Below, in pieces: positions 12,221 to 22,594 of a stretch of DNA of 64,000 nt. Location of the stretch: assembly GCA_038049695.1 (NCBI GenBank), contig CP142456.1, positions 72,315,922 through 72,379,921 on the forward strand, in the 5' to 3' direction. Source of the DNA: Cinnamomum chago. Lineage: Eukaryota > Streptophyta > Magnoliopsida > Laurales > Lauraceae. Position numbers and translations under genes: made by a program. The notes under the pieces were generated by a model. The model was not told where the DNA came from. It made no database searches and saw only the letters and a list, made by a program, of their open reading frames with translations. Each line of letters begins with the position of its first letter. Position 1 is the first letter of the stretch.

Positions 12221-13580
12221 ATAAAGCTCACAAAATCCGGGCTCATTCTCTTACAACCCTTGATTCCGGCTTGTTGTGTGGAAAGTGCAAAGGTGCAACC
12301 TGCACCTGGCTGAACCCAAATTCTCGTTGCCCGACTGAACAAAATTGAAATTTGGGTTGTGTCATTTTGGCTTCTGGTCAAGTTCTGGTTATAATTTTGG
12401 ATTCGGGTTGGGTCGAGTTAGGTCTTTGGGTTCCCAACTTATCTATGAACATATTTATTTCACAATCCGTATAATAAGCAAACATTTTACAACTTTTGAT
12501 AGATAAAACAAAGACCAAAGTAATAGACATTTTGTTGGTAAGAAAGTTTTGGTGGAAGGAGGTGTCCAAATTCCACAACCATGATAACACTGGCATAAAA
12601 CCAGTAAACCCTAAAATGTTAATTCCTTAGTACCTAAGTTTATAGTAATAATGGTGAATATATCCCTTTCCAATCTTCATAAACTAAAAAGAATACTTTC
12701 TATTTAAAGAAAGAATGGGCAAAACTGCAAAGTTTACCTGTTTCCATAAGATAGAAAAAAAAATCATAAAATATGGACAATTGTTAATATAACAGCCTAT
12801 ATCAACATCAGTAGGAGTACTGGAAGATTTTCGGTCCAGCCTTTAATTGCGGGCACCTGCTTTATGGATCGTAGGGATTGAAAATTCTGTACTGACATGT
12901 GAAAATTCTATTAGCAAGCATGAGGCTAAGGCTCCATCGTGACGACTGCAACATCCAGGTGCTGGAACAACCACAGGAGAAAACTCCCCTTTGCTAGATA
13001 TCACCTTGATTTGATGATCACAGCTATCTCATTCCTGGATTCTGAAATAGAGAGCTACATAGTCTATTGATTTTATGTTTCTGCTTCAATGATCATGATC
13101 ATTGAATCAAATTGGAATTTAGGGTGCATAAGGTTTATAAGTTGGTCAGTCCTACCATCTACATTGAGTGCAAATGGCTAAAGTGAGCCTCACGACTTGT
13201 TAGGCCATAATAGTAGTACAACTATTTTAACTGGCCTTTTCTTTTTAAAGCTACTGCTGCTGCTAGTCCCGGATGGGTTCATTGCGGCTGTTGACCAGCT
13301 ACTCTTTGCCATTCTTTCTGATCTGATTAAGGTGCTCTCTGTGAAACTGACTGGATCAATAGATCAAGCTTGCACACTCTCTTATAGGGTTTTCAAGAGT
13401 CAAATTGCCTGATCCGAATACCTTAATGGATTTTCCAATCTACAATCAAGATTAAGCCACAAATCCAGAATTGGATCAAATAAAAAATCATCTAAATATT
13501 AGGATTAGGGTTATGGGAGTGATTAAACCCTTATGGGCTCCATAGGTGGCATGATGGGCTACACACACCTCTTCTAACAA

Positions 13581-13631
<51 letters not shown>

Positions 13632-14692
13632 GCACCAGATCTTTTCCTCTAATTACAAAATGGGTAAAAGATTACGATTCCATGGAAGGGTCTTTAAATT
13701 GACAGGAATATTTATGCATCTTTATAGGAAGGCCAAGCATCATTACTATCAGAATAAGTGCAAATATCTCCATCCCAAACCTGATTAAGCAATATATAAT
13801 GATTGATGTGATGTTGAATTCTTAATAAAAATTCAGAGAGACTTCTTATAAAAGAATAAGTACAAATATCTCGTCTCACACTATCTTCACTTGTAAGACA
13901 CCCAACAGAGGAAAGCAATTGGGTGAAGAAATGTGCCATTTTCACATGGACAGAGTCCAAAAGCTTTAGTAGCCATGAGTCACTCTACATACCAACAGCC
14001 TGAACTGCCAAAACAAAATCAAAATTGTTAAGGCCTCTTTCCTTCTTTTCTTTTTTTCTGAGCCAAAAGGCCTAGAAACTTTCTCCTTTTTATCTACTTT
14101 AAGCCATGATTCCTGTGATTCTTATTGTGTATTTATTTTTGCATACCTCAGTCAAGTTGGTTATTGCAAATAGTTTGTGATATGTATGTTCGCCCCTTTT
14201 CACTTTTGACTTTTGGTACTTGGAATATGTGCTTCTTTAGTTCTAATACTAAGACCATTGGGGTTGTGTACTTTAAATAGATTATCATTTTATCTTCTGC
14301 AAGTTGCCACTATTAATTTTGATAGTGTCTACATTGTGACAAATTAGTGATAGAAGAGAGCCATATTTACATTGAAGACACATTTATTGTCAGGGCAGAC
14401 CCAGGGCATTTTTCTTGATAAGGGGCCACTATTTCATGAAGCATTATTTAAGGGGGCCGTATGTGAAAGATCAATAAGGTTTTTGTTCTTTAATTTGTAG
14501 GTAAGTTAAGTTGGTAAGGGGAGGACGAGGTGTGTTGTGGTGTAAGAGCCATAAAAATAGAAGGTATTACAATATGAGAGCAGCTTGGACTTTAGAGGAC
14601 ACCTCTGAGAGGAATCCAAGTAGAGAGGTGTTGTGAAAGTGGAGCAGCATTGGAGTTTTTGACAACAAGATTTATTAAAAGGAAGAAAGGAC
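12221..14692. other. Intergenic sequence with a TA/CA microsatellite
   Basis: No gene is supported. A compound TA then CA microsatellite lies at about 13586-13632. The short frames here (for example 13197-13412 and 13712-13960) match no family I know and have no splice or homology support. A segment near 12340-12420 is rich in GGGTTGGGTC words and may be an eroded hAT-type end. Confidence 0.4.
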
Positions 14693-14992
14693 AGGCGTGT
14701 TTGGATATATGGTGAATTGAAGTATGGTGAGGTGAAGCATCAAATTAAGAGAGAATAAAATATAAATGGTTATGGTGGTATTTTATTTTTAATTGTTTGG
14801 TATGAAATATTTTTTACTTTTAATTTGTTTAGAAAAACGGAGTTTTTTTGTCTTGTCGTAGAGAAAGGATGTTGCTTTTTTTTTTTTAATTCGAAAGGGA
14901 TTTTGAAATTATGTACTTTTGATATGACCCCTTGTCATTTCTTGTTTAGATTCACTTTATTTTAACTTACTAGTTAATTGCCAAACATGCCC
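14693..14992. mobile_element. Tourist-like MITE
   Basis: The left end AGGCGTGTTTGGATATA and the right end, reverse-complemented as GGGCATGTTTGGCAATTA, form degenerate inverted ends. Internal blocks match, in inverse orientation, the better-preserved MITE at 30902-31194. I could not find a clean target duplication, so the copy is probably older. Confidence 0.6.
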
Positions 14993-15354
14993 ACGAGTGG
15001 ATTGCATGTGCATCAGAGTTCTATGAGACTCATTTGTGCCCACCTTTGATATTGCGGCCCCTTTCACACTCTTTTCATTTCATGATTTGACGGCAAGCCT
15101 AATTTTATACTTACTGAACCTTTTGCCTTACTGTTAGATTGAATCTCAAAAAACCTATGATTAGAATGTCATTAAGTTTTAAAGCGGTTAATCAAGGGCT
15201 TTGATAATTTGACGGAACTGATTCTTTGGCTGACCCCCACAAGGAGACCTTTCTATCTACCTTTCTCCTTATTGATAAGCATGCCCTAAGTGGGCCCATG
15301 AGATAGACTATATATGAACAATATAAAGCAAATTGTAGGAGAAAGTTTTCTTAT

Positions 15355-16208
15355 TGTAAGTGCTGAGAAATTACTCACAAGGTAAAGGAAGCCTTAGAGG
15401 ACTTATTCAAATGACCGAAGGGAGAGAGAACTGAATGCTCCGAGAACCTGAAAAGGGAAGAGAAGAAAAGACAGTCAAAGGACCCTGGCTGCGGGCAGCA
15501 CATGGCTCTCCGATGCCTAAGTTAGTGCAAGGGAAGCAATCGGAGAAGAAAGAGTTGCAGATGGTTGCATGCATGTGGAACATACCTGGTCTTGGGTAGT
15601 GGATCCCCTTATATGAGAAGTCCAGGATTCCTGTTAGTGGGCTTCCTGATTTGACTGGTGAGATCAGGACCATATTAGCCCCGTGGGCCATTGATGAGGG
15701 CCCATCATAACCCTCATAGCATTAAATGAGGGTCCGATCAACCCATACTGAATTAAATGTGAGTCATATTGGGTCTGATAGTGCTCTGACCCATTGGCGG
15801 CTGGGGTCCCATCGGATTCCCCTCTCAAGCCTTGCTCAGATGGCTACAGCCACTGAATGCGGGTTTGTCAGAGAAGTGACAAGGGTGGATGGTCTGGATG
15901 GCGTTCCTGTCCCATTAGCGCGTGCCCATGCCCTGCCACGTGTCCAAGTGTCGGATGTGGCTGTCAGACCCTGTCTAGGTTGTTCGGCACGTAGCCATCA
16001 GAATGTGGTGCACAGCCGAGACCGAAATGGGCGTAATGGAGGAGCCGAAGTGAAACTAGCTGTCTCTTACTGATACCAGCGAAAGGAGGCGCCGAAGCCG
16101 AGGTGGGGCGAGTATGTCAGATGGCACGGATCCATACAGCCGAGACCCTATCTACTGCTCTGGCCGAAATCAGGTTAGACCTTAGCATCACGAAAACGTC
16201 CCCACACA
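15355..16208 (-). mobile_element. Solo LTR of the Gypsy family seen at 1-5444
   Basis: The element starts TGTAAGTGCTG, ends CCCCACACA and is flanked on both sides by CTTAT (15350-15354 and 16209-16213), a perfect 5-bp target duplication. There is no internal region, so it is a solo LTR left by recombination between two LTRs. It shares its termini and an internal block (near 15480-15540) with the LTR at 2335-5444. A TATA-like stretch on the minus strand near 15608-15616 agrees with minus orientation. Confidence 0.85.
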
Positions 16209-17019
16209 CTTATAATACACTGTTCCTTGTCTTTGCACATCTTAACTTGCATGGGGAACAAAAGAACAAAAAAGGGGTTAGTATCTAACATGCAGTTGTA
16301 AAATAGAAGGGTATAAGAATTTGTGGGCATGATTTAATTTTTTGCATGCTTTAAATTAAATGGTCAATATTTCTAATAATGGAGTGAAATTTGGATGTCC
16401 ATCAAACCATGAATGAAAGTTTTGGTAGATGGCTTAAATGTATACAAAAGACATGAAAAGATGGCTGGTGTATGTCCAATCCAAAGTATGTCCAATCCAA
16501 AGTTGATGACTGAATTTGGATTTGGACTTGTATATATAGACAAACACTTGCAGATTCATCTCATGGATGGATCGGATCCTCATAAGGTGGCCTAGCGTGC
16601 ATGCTTATCATTATTCAAGCTCACTTGACCTTATTATTATATAAGATTAACCATTTGCAATTGTATATAATATACATATGCACAAAAGTTTATTATAGAT
16701 GATGATATATGCAGGCTTTTGCTCATAGCACCTCGGTGTCTTTTCTCAAAGCAACGATCCTGTCAATGAGGCCCATTTAGATGCATGAGAGTCGAAAAAT
16801 ACATGGGGAAAGGTGTGGGCCTAAATGAGGAATTTATGAAATGTCATGTTGATCAAATAATAGAACTCTTAATTTTCAATCCTCAAAGTTCAAGAATTAT
16901 ACCAGTAATGTTGTTGTGATAAAATATAATGATAGATAATGTCTAAACTAATATAAAATCCGGATTAGTGTCAATTCAAGATGGGGTGTAGTTATTGGAT
17001 TGAAAGTGGGGTCTCAAGC

Positions 17020-17050
<31 letters not shown>

Positions 17051-17586
17051 CCATAATTAAAGCTAACTTAGCTGCACAATTCTTGCTGCTAAGTTTACAA
17101 ATATAATAGCTTATTATTCCAACTAACATCAATTAATTACTTAACTTACCCCAAACAAACAAAATGTCCCCATCAACTATAAAATTAACAAGATAGCATC
17201 CTATTTTGAGTGGCGTAAAGTCCAATGTGCCACATAGGAGTGGAAGAGCACAGGCCCTTTCCTTTATCAGATGTGGTATGCTTATGGCGTGGGATCCAAC
17301 ACCAGAAGAATAAAAAAAAAACAGGCCTTGACACCAGAAGCAAAGATTGAGAATTGCGTGAAGGAGAGTGCTTTTGACGCCTATTCCTCGAGAAAACTCA
17401 GCTTTTATTCAAATCAAATGCCTCAAAATCCAATCAATAGTAAAAAGATAGGGCTTCCTTAGCCCACTGCAAAAATTTACACAAATGAAAAGGTACCCAA
17501 AAAAAAAATCAAGGAATTGGGCTTCTTGAATTTTGATGTTACACTTTTTTTTGATACATCATACATTTTATGTGAGCCTCATTGGT
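16209..17586. other. Intergenic sequence 3' of the zinc-finger gene
   Basis: No gene is supported. It includes a GA microsatellite (17022-17049) and AT-rich spacer. The part nearest 17586 should contain the 3' untranslated region and poly(A) site of the minus-strand zinc-finger gene, but no single signal stands out. Confidence 0.4.
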
Positions 17587-19023
17587 TCAATGCTCATGAG
17601 TACTACTCTCAGTAGTAGTAGATCCAATCCCCACTTGCAACCAAGGAGTGGAAGCATCAGCAAACTTCATGTCCTTGAGATCACTCAGCTTTGCTAGCTT
17701 GATTCTACTATCTGCTTCATCTCTCCCATGCAGGATTGAACTTGAACTGGGGTTGTCATTATTGTGGTTGTTGTTGCTGTTGCTGTTGCTGCTATTGTTG
17801 TTAGTGTTTGATTGAATACCAATCCACTGTTGTAGATAGAGAGCTGTAGCTGTAGGTAATTCCAAGCTTAATGGGCACACATTGTCTCGCCTGGACCCGC
17901 CAACATCGTCGGCTTGGGCAGGCAGGTTGAGATCAAGGGGCTCAGATTTATCCAACTTGGGTCTCTGTGGTGGCTGTAGCTGTTGGTTGTGGTCTTGCAG
18001 CTGGTGAAGCTTGGCAATTGAAGTGTCTGGAGAATTGGAGGTGACCCAATGACACCTCTTGTGGCCACCCAATGCCTGTCCTGATGCAAACACCCTGTGG
18101 CATATGGAGCACTCATGCACCTTGTGCTTCCTCTTGATCAATGGCGATGGTTCATGATCCAGCGGTGAGATCGCGGCCTTTGAAGGCATCATCGCCGCCG
18201 CAATGGAGAACTCCTCATGGGTTATCACATCATCCTCCACCATGTTCTCATCCAGTTCTTCAAGCTTTGCCGCGAAGCAGCCCTTCACCTTCTTGTGACT
18301 AGCCCTGTGGCCGCCCAGTGCTTGGTGTGAATTGAACACCTTCTTACAAGCTTTGCACTCAAACATCCCTCTTGTGACTCTCTTGGCCTTCTCGCCGACC
18401 ACTGGAATTTGGTCGGCGACGGGAGCAGGAGCATAATTCCTGTGCCTCTCCTCCTCCTTGCTGGCCGACGCGCACGACTCCTCCGTCTCAACGACCAATG
18501 GGTCGACCCGGGCCGCCGAGAGCATCACAAGGCAGTTGGCCAAGTCCTCCTCCTCGCTCGACGGGCAATTCAAATTGGGATTTCCCACCATCACCACCCG
18601 CCGCGACCTCTTCCCCTTCGACCACCCCCCACAACTCCTCCCACCCTCCTCCTCAGCCTCCTCCTCCTCCTCCCACTCCGGCGACGACACAAGCGACCCC
18701 GCATCGTCCGAGCTGCACTTCCCATGCTCAAGAAACAACTTCCACGACGCGAACTCCTTACCACAATTCTTGCAAATCCGGCAGCTCTTGAGCCTGTCAG
18801 GATTGGTTCTAAGTGCGTACATGCGCTTGCTCCCGGCCGGCGGGTTCCCGCCAAGCTTTTCTTCCCAATCGCTCGCCGGGTCGTCGTCGTCTACATGACC
18901 CCCATCATCTCCAATCCCATGGGCTCTCATGTGACCCCCAAGGGCTCTCCCACACCCAAATCCCTTCTTGCAAATCCTGCAAAAGTACTTGAAACTCTGA
19001 TGTTGGTCCATCACAACAGCCAT
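17587..19023 (-). CDS. C2H2 zinc-finger transcription factor, ZAT1/4/9-like, probable repressor
   Basis: An intact intronless reading frame of 478 residues. It has plant Q-type fingers: finger 1 at residues 15-35 (helix RALGGH), finger 3 at 223-243 (QALGGH) and finger 4 at 305-325 (QALGGH). Residues 84-103 form an atypical C-x2-C-x12-H-x2-C unit without the QALGGH helix. An acidic stretch (about 117-126), an L-box-like segment EEEDLANCLVML (158-167 region), an EAR-type LDLNL (363-367), a second LSLEL (386-390 region) and an Asn/Ser-rich tail follow. Known family members are nuclear DNA-binding repressors, often stress-responsive, recruiting corepressors through EAR motifs. The start is the first Met, close to finger 1. 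Which ZAT member this is cannot be told by eye. Confidence 0.93.
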   Translation of the reverse strand: MAVVMDQHQSFKYFCRICKKGFGCGRALGGHMRAHGIGDDGGHVDDDDPASDWEEKLGGNPPAGSKRMYALRTNPDRLKSCRICKNCGKEFASWKLFLEHGKCSSDDAGSLVSSPEWEEEEEAEEEGGRSCGGWSKGKRSRRVVMVGNPNLNCPSSEEEDLANCLVMLSAARVDPLVVETEESCASASKEEERHRNYAPAPVADQIPVVGEKAKRVTRGMFECKACKKVFNSHQALGGHRASHKKVKGCFAAKLEELDENMVEDDVITHEEFSIAAAMMPSKAAISPLDHEPSPLIKRKHKVHECSICHRVFASGQALGGHKRCHWVTSNSPDTSIAKLHQLQDHNQQLQPPQRPKLDKSEPLDLNLPAQADDVGGSRRDNVCPLSLELPTATALYLQQWIGIQSNTNNNSSNSNSNNNHNNDNPSSSSILHGRDEADSRIKLAKLSDLKDMKFADASTPWLQVGIGSTTTESSTHEH

Positions 19024-19377
19024 AGATAATTAACAATAACAAAAACACATTGATAGATAGATAGACACAAATCTGTTTTTTTTTTTTTTCCTTGCTAGTG
19101 TTGGAGAAGAGAAAGGGAAGGGTGATCATGGAGGTATGGTTTGGGTGTTGTGAATTGTTGCATGTTGGTAATTGTAGTTGGAGTTACTGTTGGGTTTGTA
19201 TGGTGTATGTGAAGTTGGAAGAGAGGAGTCCTAGTTTTTAGTTGGGGGTGTGTTTTGGTTAGTTGTGGATGAATGGGAAAGAGGGAGTGAGAGTTTTAGT
19301 GAGTGACAAGTGGAAGGAAGAGAAGAGAGGGAGACTTTTTCCTTTTAGTGGTGGGGAGGAGTAGAGGTGGCGCCGCC

Positions 19378-19390
19378 GGTCAACGGTCAA
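19378..19390 (-). promoter_or_regulatory. Pair of W-box cores upstream of the zinc-finger gene
   Basis: On the minus strand the sequence reads TTTGACCGTTGACC, two TTGACC cores (19385-19390 and 19378-19383) one base apart, about 355-367 bp upstream of the start codon. TTGAC(C/T) is the known WRKY-binding W-box. Tandem W-boxes are common in stress-induced plant promoters; that they regulate this gene is inferred. Confidence 0.5.
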
Positions 19391-19639
19391 ATAACTACCG
19401 GAGGAGGGGTGGTGTGTGATAGTGTTTTCCGGGAAGATAGAGGGATGATGCATGGGTACCAACTGCCGACCCATTCATATCCCTTCAATTCCAAGCCAAG
19501 AAAGCCATGAATCAAAGTCCTTGTTTGTCGGTTGGTCCTTGCCCTTTTCTCCCTTTCTTTTCTTTTCTTTTTTATTTTATTTTATTTATTTGTTTTCCCA
19601 TTCACAAAAATTATATAAATTATATTATTAAATATCACA

Positions 19640-20255
19640 TATGTGGTTTTAGAGACATAGGGTCCAATGGTTTGGTATTCTAGACCATTGATTTGATGGA
19701 CCCATTTATCAATGGACAATCAATCATCCTCATCCCCACCTTCCCCACCTTCATGTAGAATGGTATCCCTTGGATCAATAGTTTCTATGTAAAAAATTAA
19801 AATAAGAGAAAATGGACCCTTGCATTATAAATAGATTCTTTTTCTTTTTCTTTTTTTTTCTTGCCCTTCACAAAAGTTTAAATTCAATATTATTTATGAT
19901 ATTTTTGAAGAGATGGGGTCCAATGGACACCATTGATTTGGTGGACCCACCTATCAGTAGACAATCAGCCCCACCTTGTGCCATAGTATCCCTTGGATTA
20001 ATGCTTCTAAATGGACAACTAGAAGCAAATAAAATGGTCCCTTGTATTGATAGCTTCTTATTCTTTCTTTTCTCTGGTTTTTTTTTTTCTTTGCTCTTAA
20101 CTAAAATCACCTAAAATAGATGATTAAACTTAAACATCATATATGAGATTTTGTAGGGATGGGATCCAATGATTTTTGGTATTCTACATACACCATTGAT
20201 TTGATGGAACCATCTATCAATGGATAATCATCCCCACCTTCAAGTGACATACTCA
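19640..20255. repeat. Tandem repeat, ~245-263-bp unit, about 2.5 copies
   Basis: Blocks containing ATTGATTTG(A/G)TGGACCC, then TATCAATGGACAATC and CCCCACCTT, recur with anchor points at 19698, 19943 and 20206. Copies also share a poly(T)/CTTT segment. It lies 0.6-1.2 kb upstream of the zinc-finger gene start. There is no coding potential. Confidence 0.75.
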
Positions 20256-22382
20256 TCCTTCAGAAATTAGCTGAATCTGCTATTGTTACCAATGTTACAT
20301 AGCAATCCACACTAGAAATAAGATCCATTAGTTAATTATTTGACATATGGATCTGGGTTGTTAGCCGGTTAGTAGTTTTAATTTGGGTTACCTGTTTAAA
20401 TACACTTGGCTTGGGCACCCAGCTCTGGATGACTCTGACTTAAAACGAATATGCATTCATAAAAATTAGTGGATGTATACACCATTCATACAGTTCCATT
20501 TTAATAAATGGGTAATCGGGTATGGCCTGGAACACGACCCGACTATCAATTGGATCCAGACCCAGATTTTTCGAGGCGTAGCCGAATAATCCAAGGATTT
20601 AATCCTTCATAAATAGTTAATTTGAAGTGCCTCTAAACCCTAAACCCTAAATCTCAAACCCCATCAACATTCCATGTGTCCACCTTGGAGGGCGTAGCTA
20701 GCTCCTTGAGACAATTAGTATCATTGTTGCAATTCTTCAATTTGATTGAGGGGGCCCATATATCTCAAAATAAGGAAGAATTTTGTAATTTTACTTCTCT
20801 CCTCAAAAATAGATGTAGGGTGAAACAACATGGAGGAATTAACTTCTCACAATAAAACTTTTATGTAGATTTTGTATTATTTTCAGTTTTCAAGTAACAA
20901 AAAATGTACATTTACATGAGAAATTCAAGCTTTGAAAGGCAATTTAGGAAAGTCAACATGAGTCAACCCAACTTGGGATGGGTAGATGTTCCCAAGATTG
21001 GATTGGCCTATCTCCCTAGTGATCAATCTAACCTCATCACAAACCTATTATCAGTCATCCAATTTAAAGTGATGATTGTGAGGATGATCAGTTTGATATT
21101 CCTTTCTACATAGGATGATTAACAATGACTGATTGAATTGAATGGTTGAAAAAGTTCAATCAACAAACTGTCCTTTTATTTGTTGGGGCCACTGGGCTCC
21201 ACTGCTATCCACCAATCAGATTTTAGAATAGCTGTAAGGTCGTTATACTGGCTGTCATGCCAGGCAACCTGTCTTTGTCAAACTCACTCAGCTTGTGAAA
21301 AGATATTTCCAAAGCAAAGATGAAGTTTAAAAGGTGTCTGTAATTGTATTCCTCCTTTGATTTATGAAATCAAAACTATCAAGTGATGGGAAAGAATATA
21401 AGTATGAGCCCAACACGTCATGTGATGATGGGGCATAGCATCCACCACATTAATTAGGGTTTGTTAGAGGCATGTTTAGTGTTGGATAAAAATCAATACC
21501 CCAGGACAGATCCTTTTTCTATAATAACATCAGAAGTGCCACTCAGACTTGCAGTTTAAAACCCTCAATGAAGAGTAAATTTTCCCCTTCATAGGAGCTC
21601 TCATCTCATTTTTACAAACTGTTCATTTTTTTGTTTAACAATGTGAGATATATTTGTACTTTGCATGCACCCATATTCACCCCACCAAGGATCAGACAAA
21701 TTTTTTTACATCTATTGTTATGTTTAGGCAGTGGCAGACCCAGAATTTTCGTTTGAAGAATGTGGACCCAAACAAACAATTGTCTTTTAGGATAAAATCT
21801 AAGATTTTTATATGGATTTTGGGGGGTAAATGTAGGATTTTTATATAGATTCTGAAAGTATAGCCAAATTTTTCATTATGATTTTAGAAGCGAACTGATG
21901 TCCAACAAGTGCGTCCACCCCTACATGGATGTATTTGGGTCCGCCACTGTATTTAGGGGTGACTCGTAATCCGACGTTCCAATCCTACTAAACTCCATTC
22001 GGTATTTAGGGTTTGGATTGACATTTTTAACAGTTGAGTGACGGCTAAATTTTTTCAACCTGATTAAGAAATAAGTAAAATTTGAGTTGAGCTCATACAC
22101 GCTATGTACAGCAATAGTTAACCCGATCTATTGCCACAGGACAAATATATGGGAGGAGGCATTTTTTTTACAGATAGAGTAACCTCCTCATTGAAGAATT
22201 CTAATTACAATACACTTCTAACCATAGCTTATCTCATGCGGGCATCCACCACCCATAATACATATCTTATAACACATACAATTCTCCTACTGGCCTAATT
22301 GGTAATATAACATTCCATTATGGCAATATCTGACTTTTTTTTTTAAAACCCGATGAACGGGCTAGGACCCTAAGACCGATGA
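20256..22382. other. Intergenic sequence, no gene seen
   Basis: AT-rich spacer. Short frames (for example 20904-21113 and 21654-21848) match nothing I recognise. A segment near 20330-20620 has GGGTT and GACCC words suggesting eroded non-autonomous transposon ends, without definable boundaries. Confidence 0.4.
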
Positions 22383-22594
22383 CACAACTCACACATGTGA
22401 GTTGATGGGAACTCACATGTGAGGAGAGAGATATACACATCTCACACATTCGAAGTGATGGAAACTCGCATATGCGAAGAAATATAGACACAACTCACAC
22501 ATATAAGATAATGAAAACTCACACATGTAAGGTGAATAAGCACAGCTCACACATGTGAGGTAATAAAAACTCACATATACAAAGAAAGAGGAGG
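22383..22594. repeat. Minisatellite, ~53-bp unit, four copies
   Basis: Units beginning CACA(A/T/G)CTCACACAT start at 22383, 22436, 22489 and 22541. Each holds a second ACTCACAT or ACTCGCAT block about 30 bp further on. Copies differ at several positions, so the array is not recent. Confidence 0.8.

Noticed and set aside
18409-19029. A 206-residue open frame on the plus strand, and other frames at 18458-18898 and 18498-18791
   Set aside because: They lie antisense to the zinc-finger gene, follow its GC-rich codons and encode low-complexity Pro/Leu/Arg-rich strings with no recognisable domain.
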